Below, one piece after another: positions 20,764 through 31,809 of a stretch of 64,000 bases of DNA. Origin of the DNA: Branchiostoma floridae. Its lineage: Eukaryota > Chordata > Leptocardii > Amphioxiformes > Branchiostomatidae. A model generated the notes under the pieces. The model saw only the letters and a list, made by a program, of their open reading frames with translations. It did no database searches and had not been told where the DNA came from. Made by a program: the position numbers and the translations under genes. The DNA lies in contig NC_049987.1 in assembly GCF_000003815.2 (NCBI RefSeq), positions 9,872,452-9,936,451 on the forward strand. Reading direction: 5' to 3'. Position 1 is the first letter of the stretch, and each line of letters starts with the position of its first letter.

Positions 20764-23469
20764 ATGCGGTCCGTCCTCCTCCTGTGCACCCTGGCTGTGG
20801 GCACACTTGCCCTGACTCCTGCGGAGATACGGGAGTTCAAGGTCCGTGACGTTGTGGACCACAACACGGGTATGAAGGGGGTCGTCACCCTGACCGAGGG
20901 TACTGACACCATCACCATCGTCAGCAACGCCATTCCCGACCACGCCACGCCAGTCTACCCCAACCCAGAAAACCCCTTCCCAATCGTGGTAAGAACACAG
21001 ACACTCCCCTAAAAGTTAAAGGTGGTATCTCACTGCACTTGTGGCACCGATGCCACACAGAAGACATCGAAAGACACTCAACGAATTTCAGAGATAAAGG
21101 AAAAAAACGATTTTTGTTAACGTTTTGTGTATTTTTTGGTCTTCTAAGTCATACTTTTACGTATTACGAATATCTAAATTATAAAAAATCGGCGCAAATA
21201 ACACAACAGTGCCGCAGTGAACGAACCCCGCAGTGCCGCACTGAGATACCACAGATTGGGTACGTTATGTACGTAACATGTGTTAACTGTACATGACTCA
21301 AAACATATAGTTAAGAAGGGAGGGCAATGCAGAGCTATGTATGTTTTCTACTCGTTGCCTCTAGCTGAGTGTGAAAGGACTGAAGGGAGTTTGATAATCA
21401 CTTTGTATTATGCTTGTGAGCAATTCTGTAACAGGGCGGTTGTATAGATCTGTGTTAAATGATAAATTATTTGATTTTCTATCTATGAGTCGAAAATGTT
21501 ATGGAATGTATTTTTGATTCATCTAGAAAACACTTTCAGGAGCTCAAACACGGCATTCCTGGGTAACGCGAACACAAAAGTTTAAACGCAAATACTGTAA
21601 TAGTGCTTATCAGGTTAAACACATAGTACTTGACCCGGGGGGCGTGGTGACCGCGTGGCGCAGCGGTAGCATGTTCGGATTTGCACCGAGAGGTTGCGGG
21701 TTCGAATCCGCCTACCGTGCCACCGATCTTGTGCCCTTGGGAAAGGCACTTTACACGACTTTCCTCACTTTACTCAAGTGAAAAATGAGTCGTCCCTCGG
21801 ATAGGACGTTAAATGGAGGTCCCGTGTATGGGGAGAGTCACACCCCATGCACGTTAAAGAACCCCCACACGTGCGATGGTGCGGTGTGGATGGAGCAAAC
21901 CATTCTGTCTGGAGTTGGTGATTCACTACAAATCACCCGGGCGGAGGCCTGGCGAACCTTCGTGTCGTATCAGCCATACGGTGATTTACATCATTAACCA
22001 TGTCCCGGAGAGGAGATAGGCGCCGCCAGGGGACTAAAATGCCTACTGATACAGCATAACATGTTGTGCTGCCCCTACGGCTGATTAATCAGCCTACGGC
22101 TGATTAAAAGGCTATGGGACAAACGAACGAACTTGACCCGGGACAGAGCTCGATCCATAGCTGCCGGGCAACGTTTGACGAACGATTCTTCTCTTTAATA
22201 TTGGAAAATCGTAGTTTCAAGCTGTAAATAGCTTCTATGACTATAGGAGTCACGAAGCACCTTTAAAATAGAACTATAGCATTTGTAGCCTTACCAAGTA
22301 AAATGTTTGACTCTGAATCCCCTTGGATCACTTTATGTGGAGCAGTCCAAAGGTGCTCTGTACGAATTATCATGCAGCGTCCCAACTGAATTCATGAAAT
22401 GAACAATGCCATTTGTGTCAATTTCTGGAAGATATCTAAAGTACATTTATGTCTTTTTTCAGCCTCAAAATGTCCAGATCACCATACCAAAGAACCCACA
22501 AGTGGCCAACCATTCAACATGCCTAAATATGGGTGCTGTGGGCGTGGCCATCAACGGCGTTCCCATCTATAATCCCTTCTCCCTTGAATGTCGTGATGCC
22601 AACGTGTACGAAGTCCTGGACCAATGTGACGGCCACCCCTCGCCACAAGGAGAGTACCATTACCACATCCACCCCGACTGCGTCTTCGACGGCACCAGCA
22701 CTCACTCCCAGATCGTTGGCGTCGCCGCGGACGGCTTCGCGATCTACGGCCCGGTGGACGAGAGCGGGATCGTCCTGACTAACGCCGACCTAGACGAGTG
22801 CCATGGCCGCATGAAGGATGGCGTGTACCGGTACCACGTCACCAACGCTGCCCGTACTTCATGGCGTGTTACAAGGGCGTCNNNNNNNNNNNNNNNNNNN
22901 NNNNNNNNNNNNNNNNNNNNNNNNNNNNNNNNNNNNNNNNNNNNNNNNNNNNNNNNNNNNNNNNNNNNNNNNNNNNNNNNNNNNNNNNNNNNNNNNNNNN
23001 NNNNNNNNNNNNNNNNNNNNNNNNNNNNNNNNNNNNNNNNNNNNNNNNNNNNNNNNNNNNNNNNNNNNNNNNNNNNNNNNNNNNNNNNNNNNNNNNNNNN
23101 NNNNNNNNNNNNNNNNNNNNNNNNNNNNNNNNNNNNNNNNNNNNNNNNNNNNNNNNNNNNNNNNNNNNNNNNNNNNNNNNNNNNNNNNNNNNNNNNNNNN
23201 NNNNNNNNNNNNNNNNNNNNCACCAACCTACTTGCCAGGAGTGGCGACAGCAGCAGTGGAAGAACTTCGAGCGGGCGTCCAGCATTGGCAGCAGGAACAG
23301 CAAGCGCTTCATCGGCCGGCTACTGCAGCTAAGGAGGCGGTCAAGAATACCCAGTTCCGTCCACGCGCACCGCTCCCCTCTCAGTAACGGCATGCATGTT
23401 TGGATGAAGAGAATGGACACATGTGTCATTGCTTTTGATTCCCTAGAACTAATCCTTGGCTTTAGTTGA
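20764..23469 (+). CDS. Secreted YHYH-domain protein (spliced; frameshift and assembly gap)
   Basis: Coding exons: 20764-20988 (75 codons, ends before GTAAGA) and 22463 onward (after TTTTTTCAG), phase 0. Residues 1-16 (MRSVLLLCTLAVGTLA) are a signal peptide. Then comes the YHYH fold: SNAIPDHATP (54-63), MGAVGVAINGVPIYNP, the name-giving YHYH at 140-143 (GEYHYHIHPDC), DGFAIYGP (165-172), LDECHG (185-190) and a second motif YRYH (197-200). YHYH proteins occur in bacteria and many animals, and their biochemical function is not established. Near 22847 one base is missing: the frame switches from VTNAAR to the expected CPYFMACYKG. A 339-base N run (22882-23220) follows. After it, the same shifted frame reads CQEWRQQQWKNFERASSIGS with strongly GC-ending codons, and reaches a stop at 23467-23469. 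The C-terminal limit is uncertain. I favour assembly error over a true pseudogene because codon usage and motifs are otherwise intact. Confidence 0.85.
21022..21252. mobile_element. MITE, copy 2, in the YHYH gene intron
   Basis: Ends GTGGTATCTCA and, inverted, GTGGTATCTCAG. Shares the interior of 16825-17079, including AAGTCATACTTTTACGTATT. Inserted about 33 bases after the splice donor of the first coding exon, in the 1.47-kb intron. About 231 bp, noncoding. Confidence 0.85.
21640..22130 (+). mobile_element. Full-length tRNA-derived SINE with 12-bp target duplication
   Basis: Flanked by ACTTGACCCGGG at 21628-21639 and 22131-22142. The tRNA-like head carries an A box (GTGGCGCAGCGGTAG) and a B box (GGTTCGAATCC), so pol III origin is likely. 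Central phrases CTTGGGAAAGGCACTTTACA and GGACGTTAAATGGAGGTCCC then GCACGTTAAAGAACCCCCAC look like a conserved SINE core of the kind shared among invertebrate SINE families; which named domain it is cannot be settled here. The 3' end repeats GCCTACGGCTGATTAA and closes with AAAAGGCTATGGGACAAACG and GAAC units. It lies in the YHYH gene intron in the sense direction. An ORF at 21785-21997 is part of the SINE. Confidence 0.9.
22882..23220. other. Assembly gap (339 N)
   Basis: A run of N within the last recognisable coding exon region of the YHYH gene. Open frames spanning it are artefacts. The length is a multiple of three, and the flanks agree in frame only after the one-base slip near 22847. 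Confidence 1.
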
Positions 23470-23482
23470 CAGATACACGCAA

Positions 23483-23502
23483 AATAAACAAACCTGAATA
23501 AA
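23483..23502 (+). terminator. Polyadenylation signals of the YHYH gene
   Basis: Two AATAAA hexamers (23483-23488 and 23497-23502), 14 and 28 bases after the proposed stop codon. A third lies at 23643-23648. Any of them could end the transcript. Confidence 0.6.
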
Positions 23503-23649
23503 GAGCTATTGCAGTGGAAAAAAGCTTCTTTGTGGTCTTTTGATTTTACAGATATTCCTGTGAAGACATACCGCTTGTTGCTCGATTTCGCCGCAGACGA
23601 CCATACATGATCGATGTACAACCCCTTTTAAATTTCCTATCAAATAAAA

Positions 23650-26600
23650 CTTTGAAAAAAAAGTACATGGACAGCTCTGATACTTCCTGACATTGACTTC
23701 CAGCGAACTTTCTAGCCTCTAAACTTTTTCAGACAGCAAACTTATTCAAAAGGGTGATTAGAGAAAATTACCCTAGATAGCCCATAGGGCAAAGGGTATT
23801 ACTTCCTTTCATCGCCTAAAATGTATATCTGCGTGGGACAAGATAATGGCAACTCTTGTACTTACTACAGCTTGAGCATTTAGCAGTGTTCGAGGGCTTG
23901 CCATTCAACAGGAGATTATAAAACTTGCCTATTGTCTATATTTCAGTCTACCGTATTTCCTGGTGGAATAGGGAGCCACATTAAGAAAATGCAAGCTATT
24001 CATTCTTCCATATCGTCATTTGCCAGATCCTCATTTGCGTTGTGCAGGTCAGGGAGAAAGATTTATCTCCGGCTACAGGAGCGGCCCTGCAGAGGAATGT
24101 AATAAGACGATCACTCCTCTTAGCCCTGCTGACCCGACCTGAAAACAATCACGCACAGGAAGCGCTTTGAATTGAAAACGGTCTCCCTTACCCTTGGTGC
24201 CACAGCGGCAATCACAACCATCTTCAGGACGAACTTAATGCAAGTTTGAGCTGTTCTTCAACACTTACAAAGTGCACTAAGAACCGTTTACTTTTACCCT
24301 TAAGTATTCCTTGAGTGTCCGTATCATGGAAATGTAATTTCGAGCGGAAAATGACCTCCGAAAATAGAAGCTCATTGAGAGCAGACTAAGCGTCTAACGG
24401 CGATTTCCCGGTAATTTAGCACTCGGTTCCCCGTACTTACGTCAGCTGGCGCTCACAACCTGCTGAAATTAGCGCGTCCTTATTAGACGTTACGCAGATA
24501 TCCTGAATATGTTGCACGATGCCCAGCACATGCAAACAGTTTTTCTCATGTTTAAGGGCTATTTTATACTCTGCAATTTTGTTAACATGTACGTGTGTGT
24601 ATCATTACCTCCATGAAAATTGAGGTTTTGGGCTCCATTTGTTTGTGTGTATGTGTTTCTGTGGCAATAACTCAAGAACCTTCGCATGGATTGAGATGAT
24701 ATTTGGTATGTGGTGAGGTATTGTAAATAAAGATAGCAAAGTCGAGTTTGCCGCTCCTTGCGGTTAGCCTTGAAACTGCAGCAAAATATCTGGGTGTGGT
24801 AGGGGGTTTGTATCTTTTGTTCTTCTTATGCCGTGGTAATTATGCCGGATAATTCAGGTAAAGCTAAAGACTGTTATGAAGTAAATGCCATATAACGTTT
24901 AAAATAAATTGTACTTTAATCATCAATGATGAATCATCAATGATTGCTCGAGTTTATGGTGAGTTTTAATCAAATTTATTTTTCACAAAACTGATCGCTC
25001 ATGGCCCAGGATGCCCAGGGTTTCGCCTATTATATTATGGATATTACACATTAATTGGTATCATATAAGAAAGAATGCTATCGACAAAACAGCAGAGGGA
25101 ATAAAATGAAGATGAATATCTTCTGGAGAACAAAACAGACTATACGTCCACCAGGTGTATTATCAGCAGTTAACTCTGCTCTAAAGTCTTAGATATTTCC
25201 GCTGTGAGTCACCTTTGTGACCATTTAGTATTCGTGAGGGGAGATGCAAAGTTTTATTTGCTCCCCCATGCGGGCGTATTGCTGTAGTTCACTTCGGGGG
25301 TTAACATTACTCTCGAATCTCAGTAGAATCGTTCTGTTCAGAAGAACTATATAAGTTTCGATTGTGTAGGGTATTGAACCGAATGTTCCTCCCTGCGGAA
25401 AGCTAGGCGGATCATTTTCCTATGAATGATTTATGAAGCTTTATGTTCTAAGACGGCGGTTCACATTTTGACTCGTCAGATACTTGAGACGGCTCCGTTA
25501 ATTTAGATACGGCATCGATCTGGTGTCTTGTAATCCACTGCCATCGGATTCTTGTAAGAAATTGTGATGATAGCGCGTAATTAAGATCGACCAACCCCAT
25601 TAAACAAGAGAACCAAAGAAAGGATACATGCCCTTGAAAACGGAAACCTTAATGACATATCCGGTAACCAGGGATTTAATGACGGGGGAAACTTCTCTGT
25701 AACTCAACGTCTTTTCTGAAATCCATTTGAGACGCTAAGCAGAGCAAAACAAATGTTATCACATGTGATTGCCGGTTTAATCATTGTTGTAATTGCGTAA
25801 AACTAGCAAAGAAAAGCATGATTTCTATCTTTGAATCGTGTGAACGACCGCAATGCAACAAAACATTTGGTTAAAGGATATCTTCTGGGCCTATATCATG
25901 GAACATGGAAACATCTCTCAATACTCTGGAAACAGCCTGAAATATGGTATTATCATCGTTGAGAGGGATGGCCTACTTCCATTTATAACCTCCCATAAAT
26001 AGGAGTTGCCTCTCTTCTTAACATCTTGAACTACTTATATATATATCACAACAGATTCTGCACAAGACAGCCGTCAATGTATCATGATGACTTCTGCTGA
26101 CGGAGTGGTGACCAGCTGACATATCAAGATAACACATGATAGATACATGGCACTCTAAGCCACGGGCACTACAATACATTACTTAATGTACGACCGCGAG
26201 TAAACCTGGAGTATATGTGTACTAGAATTACCTTTTCTTCGCGAGCTCAAGTTTATGATAGTTTTCAAACCTTTTGTTGGCTGTACGTGAGGACCATTTA
26301 AATAGATGTACAAGCGCGAAGGCTTGTTGGTAACTTGTCTAAGCCATATTTATATTTGCTATTGCCCTCACGAAGGTAATGAGCATGTTGAGTTAAATCA
26401 GCAGGCAATGAGATTGACCTTTCAGAGCAGATGCCATGTTACTTGGTTCAATCACCCTCCAGACACCAGGGTATTACAGCCATCTAATTAGATACTGTAA
26501 TCCTGTACAAGGTCTCATTGATTCACACACAACACACATCTAGGGCTCAGGCAGTAATTGTAACGATTGTAATCTGCATTCACTCTCCGCCATCCCCCGC

Positions 26601-28029
26601 CTGTTTCTGACACATCAGCAAGTTGTCAGCGCATCAAGATGGCTGCGCGTCCTATAGCTTGGCCACCAACACTATCACTCTCAAGATAAGGATTTTACGA
26701 TGATTGAAATCACCAGAGAATTCCAAAAATACATTTTGGTGGATTAATAAAATTGATGTCGAATCAGTTTAGCTGAAACGTAACAGAAAAGGCAGACATT
26801 CTTTTTGATCAGCACATTGATCAGTGGACAAGAATTAAACGTCCAGTCCCAAGGACTGCAACGCTTTCCAATGGCGTGCCTATCGGGAGAGCGACACACA
26901 CACACATGTAAATTGTCAATACCACACGTAACATTGTGTCCCTGGCCAATAGGCGGGACTCGATCCATGTCTGGGTGAATGGTATTTAGCAGGAGGTGTT
27001 CAACTCTCTGAGTAACGCTGCTGCAGTGAATCCTTTGCCATCATCGGTAAGAATGCAGACAAAACTGGTCAGGCATCCTTCTGACACCGGCAAGGTTCCA
27101 CATCTATAGCTCAAACCACATCAAAACAGTAGCGTCCATTTCATCATAGGTAACCTCATCCTGTCCTAGGTAAAGACCTGTTCTCATGAACCATTTTGCA
27201 GTCTCACGAGAGGTACGGTGGCTGATTCCAGGTTTAACTGCATATCAAACATTGCGTCTGCATCAACAAGATTATCTCAGCTGCAGAAAGATTTACGTCA
27301 GTGGGGGCTATCATTAATTCCTTTGGTGAATCTATCACCTGTAAGTTTCACAAAGAGAGAGATAACGACTTAGTTCTTTCCGTCGATCGATGGTGAAGTC
27401 ATAAAAGTTCAACAACAGTTTCGTTATCAAAAGTCGTTATCAAGAGACGTTATCGTGTAATTAGTGCTTGGTTCTAATGCTTGTTCCCAATACGCGATTA
27501 ATGTGATAGATATCAACGGATTGAACTATGGAACAAGGTGCTAATTACCCCTCGTGGGGCTTCCAGGCATAGCCTTCTGAGAATACACAACATTTTTTAA
27601 AGACAGACAGTATCATGTAATCCCATTCACAAGCACGCATCTTGATGTAGTTTTAGATGATAGAAGAAGCAGAAATTGTTACTGTATAATTAAAAAAAAA
27701 CTTTTGATAACCTTAGAAAGATTTGATAACCTTAGAAGCAGAAGGTTTAAAATTTTACTTTACGTGATGATATTGTCTGTGATGAGGACACCATCGACCA
27801 TTCCACGTTTCCCTCCTAGAAGGAGATTCGCCTCTGACGGTGGCATTGTTCCTGTTTTTATGTTCACACGGTTAGCTCAAAATCCTTTCAATGGATTTGT
27901 TTGACTTTTGACAAATTGGTAGTATAACTGAGGTCTCCAGGAAACTTTGTGATTTTGGACGTCGTGACAAGTATTTTCATAATTAAGCACATCCTACAGG
28001 CCATTAAATCAGCTCGTGTTTGTCTAATG
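23650..28029. other. Long stretch without recognised genes
   Basis: No exon is supported. A diverged interspersed repeat lies at about 24605-24850 (see its own entry). There is a short palindromic CATCAATGATGAATCATCAATG near 24922-24944 and an (AC)n run near 26890-26902. Remaining open frames are under 75 codons with no motifs. Confidence 0.4.
24605..24850 (+). repeat. Diverged interspersed repeat, copy 1
   Basis: TTTGTGTGTATGTGTTTCTG then AATAACTCAAGAACCTTCGC, ATTGAGATGATATTTGGTAT and GTGGTGAGGTATTG. A second copy with the same order (CTAACTCAAGAACGGCTGGA, TTGAGTGGTTTCATGCTTGG, TGTTGGTGAG) lies at 28316-28470. No ends were defined. Confidence 0.5.
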
Positions 28030-28118
28030 GTAGCATGTGTTGAACAAGCTGGGCCCAATTAGTTACTCCCCAAGTAGAGTCTAAGCCCCGGCTTGCTACA
28101 CTGCAGGCCTTGGTTACT
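28030..28118 (+). mobile_element. Small palindromic element, copy C of the CTCCAAGCAGAGG group
   Basis: The left part GTAGCATG...ACAAGCTGGGCCCAATTAG and the right part GCCCCGGCTTGCTACACTGC...GGTTAC form imperfect inverted repeats around a central TTACTCCCCAAGTAGAG. The copy at 63320-63405 has the same parts in reverse orientation. The central motif is the terminal motif of the MITEs at 12411-12593 and 50458-50569. Confidence 0.6.
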
Positions 28119-28315
28119 GCCTGGTGTTATGATAGACAACTTACCTGAACGTAATTAATAATAAGTGAAAACTGAATTCAAAGAAACTGTTATTACTGGT
28201 AAAGAGGGTGCCAACAGCTTAGCTCACATTTCGAACAACATAATCTCTTCACGGAGGTTTGTATTCTACAGACTCTTGTTACAGGCATGAATATTCAGGA
28301 GGGTTATATTTTCAC

Positions 28316-28470
28316 TAGCGTATGTGTGTGTCTGTCCGTAAACAAACTAACTCAAGAACGGCTGGATTGAGTGGTTTCATGCTTGGTGTGTTGGTGAGTT
28401 GTGACGAAACCTGGGAATGATTAGAGTTTGGGCCCCCTAGCGGCGTTTCATAGTACTACAGGGGAACTTC
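28316..28470 (+). repeat. Diverged interspersed repeat, copy 2
   Basis: Same phrase order as 24605-24850, on the same strand, with many substitutions. Confidence 0.45.
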
Positions 28471-29173
28471 CGGTTTGGATATCTCTCGTTCTGAACAAGC
28501 CATGGTCACGATTTTGGGGTGCTGTTGCGCTCAGAAAGAAGTGACGTGGGTTGGACTTGCCTAATAAATGCAAAAATGGCCAAAGCGATTAATGATGAAT
28601 GATGAGATTTTCTACCTGTTACATGATTGTGTAGGCTGATCACCATGCAGAAATCATATAAATGTGTATGTCATTTGCATAACATCTACAAAAGCTCTAA
28701 ATATTTCTAGGAGGTATGAGGTCGCCGAACTCTGGTTCCCATTATTTTGTGTTTCGCCCCGCGGTAGGCCAAGCCTGTAATAGTTGTTACTCACAACGTC
28801 AGACACGGCGGAGCCTGGGCCGGGGGGAGACGCCAGGTGGAGCTGATAATGGGTCTCCGGGAGACTACAAACCGCAATTTATCACCATTCATCAATTAGT
28901 TCGTCCGAACAACACATTTGTGCAACACAGGAGGAGCGACAGCTGGAGAAAGGTTGGAACTGAAATCAGCACCCAGTCAGAGCTAATGTGCTTCGTTGAT
29001 CACGTGTTTATCACATGCTTGACCACACAACGCAAAACCCTGACATTCCGAGTGAGACCCGTTTCCTCTGAGTCACTAGTGTGACCTGATCTCACACCTT
29101 TGAGTCAAGATTTTTGATCTCCTCATTTTAACTACATTTATCTGTTAGGGACTGTGCTCGAATTGCATCTAAT

Positions 29174-29375
29174 ACCAAACGCAGTATGCAGATTCTCTGA
29201 GATATCATTGCGATGTATAGCTACACATTTAACCCTAACACCGTCTTACGGAGTGAAATGCGCACAACTAACACCAAACGAAGTATGCAGATGCTCCGAG
29301 ATATCATTACGATATGTAGCAATGCATATAACCCTCTTACCGTCTTACGGGGTGAAATACGTACACCTAATTGCT
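29174..29375. repeat. Two-copy tandem duplication, period 99 bp
   Basis: ACCAAACGCAGTATGCAGAT at 29174 and ACCAAACGAAGTATGCAGAT at 29273 begin two units that also share GAGATATCATT, ACCGTCTTACGG and GTGAAATRCG. The period is 33 codons, so one plus-strand frame remains open through both copies. No protein family is recognised. Confidence 0.85.
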
Positions 29376-29429
29376 ATGCTAGCCTATGTTTTACCAACAA
29401 GCCCCTTTCTTGTCTCTTGAATTAACAGC

Positions 29430-31500
29430 GTTTACAACTTTCATGGCAGTGCACTTTCGAAACACATTTAGCCTAGTAAGTGGGTAGTCGGAATTCTACA
29501 CGTACAAGGATTTTGTCATACTTGAATGGGAAGACCTGCCAACTTAAACTTCAAGGGAAAGTGCTCAAGAATGATCATCCTTGCCTTGATGTCTTTGTTT
29601 GCAGCAAAAATGAATGTCAAGATTTGTCAGTGATACCCTAGTTGTTATTATGTCCCTAGTTGTTACTATGCAAAATCAATGATAGCATTCAGGTGGATAC
29701 CCGAGATGTATTTTCAGTGTATTCCATTTCAGGTTAGATGACGTCTCCATTTAAAATGCAGACTTCTCGCAAATGTTTTCCGATAGACACAAATAACTTA
29801 GTTCACTCATCAAGGTGACCCTATGTATCTGTAACACATGTGATGTGTCTCCGCGCAGGGGCCAGCTGTGAATTAGTTTGGGCATTTTCAATTACTGAGG
29901 CGATGCAGATAAAGCACACTATCACGACTGTCTGCCAGTCGTCATTTTGGTCTATCAGAACAGAAGTGCTAATGGTTTACAGCAATTACGACCACCATCA
30001 AGGTAGAAGTGGTGACCACTACGTATACATCAGATGCTCTTACGAATATTCCACGCTCTAGAATGGTCAGTGGATGACTAGGTTATAATTCACGTTATAA
30101 ATTAGTGAATCGGATAGCGAAATATAATATTTCAGACAGACCTCTGCATACATACTATGATAACCATGAAATTCTCTTGGAAAGTTGAACAATTTTTTAA
30201 AGAAGTTAGCTTAAACGTCTTTTTGAGAATATCTTTGAGGACTGTATAAGAAAGTCACTTCAGAATTTGTATTCCTCACTTTCCTTGACACAGACTTTGT
30301 GTCTCTTCATTTCAGTCCTATTATCAAGCGATATGATAGCTATATAGCCCCTTCTCTTAACATGACCTTCAACTTGTGACGTCACAGATAATTCCTGGAA
30401 CATCCTGTAATCCTGGAAAATATTTGCAACATATGAGCCTTACTTATAGCCTGTTAGATTGCCATTCCTTCTATCCAACTGCGTCAATGATATGTTCGCG
30501 TAGGATTTATTTCACATTAAACGTTTCCGTTTTACAATAATTCTTGACGTTTTGACATTGCAAGGTCCTCATGTGAAATGTTGAGCAATCCTGCTAAGGA
30601 TTTTGTCGAAATACCAGCATTCGTCACTCATGCAGAGTAACCTTTCCGAATCCATGAAGCATTGTTACGCACGAGCGAGATAGATGTCGCTTAACCGCAT
30701 GGCAGTATGCCCCACTAAGCCAGGCATCTTTCAATATTTGGTTCGGGCTGGCATAACATTTTCACATTCTTTACAGGGGCAATCTGTTCTGGTATCAGAT
30801 GTGTGCATTATGCATTAAAAGTCAGTGTGGCATTAGAAGTTATTTTTTGTCAGATATGTATTAGCGTGGGCTGTTACACTGAACATCACGTCCTGCAGAG
30901 AATATGCACAACGTCTGCTCCTAACTTTTCACCATCGCTGTCAAACTACAAAACTTTTTTTCGTTTTTGTCTGCCCTTGAACTTGCTCTTATTCTTATCA
31001 GCACAAAGTTGCATTCACGTCAGACGCATATGAAATGGAACCCTAATTTTCTGACGGACTGGGCAGTTTGGGCCGCCTGATTGTTTCCTAAGAACCAAAT
31101 CTTCTGGAAAACTATCTCGCCCTCCATTTGCATGACCTTAACCTTGCCTGTTTATCGGTTCTTGTGAAAAGTGAACCCTATTTGGAAATTCAGCATGTTT
31201 ATGTCACCACCGGAGACTGAAGGTCTCGAGGTCGTCACAAATATAGCAGAAATATAGCTGCATAAGGTTAAAGGGGTGTTCATGTCACAACTAGAACATT
31301 CTCTGTCAAATATTTTTCTTTGTCATGAATCTTCAGCTATAACGTTATGTATCAGCTACATAATGGGTGTTTTTTTTTCTTTTCAGAGTTGACTGACCTC
31401 ACATAGTGTACAAAATGTATTTCCTGGACACTTTGTTTTCTGCTTTGAAGAAAATAGCGAAATACTGGCACACATCTTTATTGTAACAATTGTAACAATC
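29430..31500. other. Unrecognised stretch
   Basis: No exon, RNA gene or repeat was recognised across about 2 kb. Confidence 0.4.
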
Positions 31501-31504
31501 AAGG

Positions 31505-31806
31505 GTTGGGGGTGTAACCCGCAAGGTCAGAGGTTAAATGATGTGAAAGGTCAAGGATAACGTTATTGCTGTGTGATGGCTACATTAATTGTGTGACCAA
31601 GATGCGTGTGTAGCTACACCTATATCGTTTAATGCATTGAACGTAATCACACAGCAATGACGTTATCCTTGACTTTTCACAGCCTTTAACCTACAAGGTC
31701 AGAGGTTAAAGGTTGCGAAAAGCCTATGATAACTCCATTGTTTGTGATTGCTACATTAATTGCATGACCAAGATGCATGTGTAGCTACACCTAGATCATT
31801 TAATGC
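31505..31806. repeat. Direct plus inverted repeat cluster
   Basis: Block 31575-31636 (GCTACATTAATTGTGTGACC...TAGCTACACCT) recurs directly at 31745-31806. Between them, 31639-31684 is the inverted copy of about 31536-31580 (TCAAGGATAACG, ATTGCTGTGTGAT). The two copies of AGGTCAGAGGTTA (31524-31536 and 31696-31708) are DR1-type nuclear-receptor half-site pairs. The second sits inside a palindrome CCTTTAACCT/AGGTTAAAGG (31683-31712). Confidence 0.8.
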
Positions 31807-31809
31807 TGG

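Noticed and set aside
21650-21725. A functional tRNA gene
   Set aside because: A and B boxes are present, but the acceptor and anticodon stems pair poorly and the segment is the head of a SINE with target duplications.
22406-23621. Long open frames on both strands across 22.4-23.6 kb
   Set aside because: They are long only because the N run contains no stops; only the plus-strand YHYH frame has motifs and codon bias.
28716-29084. A 122-codon plus-strand frame following an AG
   Set aside because: No domain, weak start context, no donor in a fitting position, and ordinary codon use; length alone is not enough.
31505-31806. CRISPR-like array
   Set aside because: Repeats are few, unequal and partly inverted, and the window is clearly from an animal genome.
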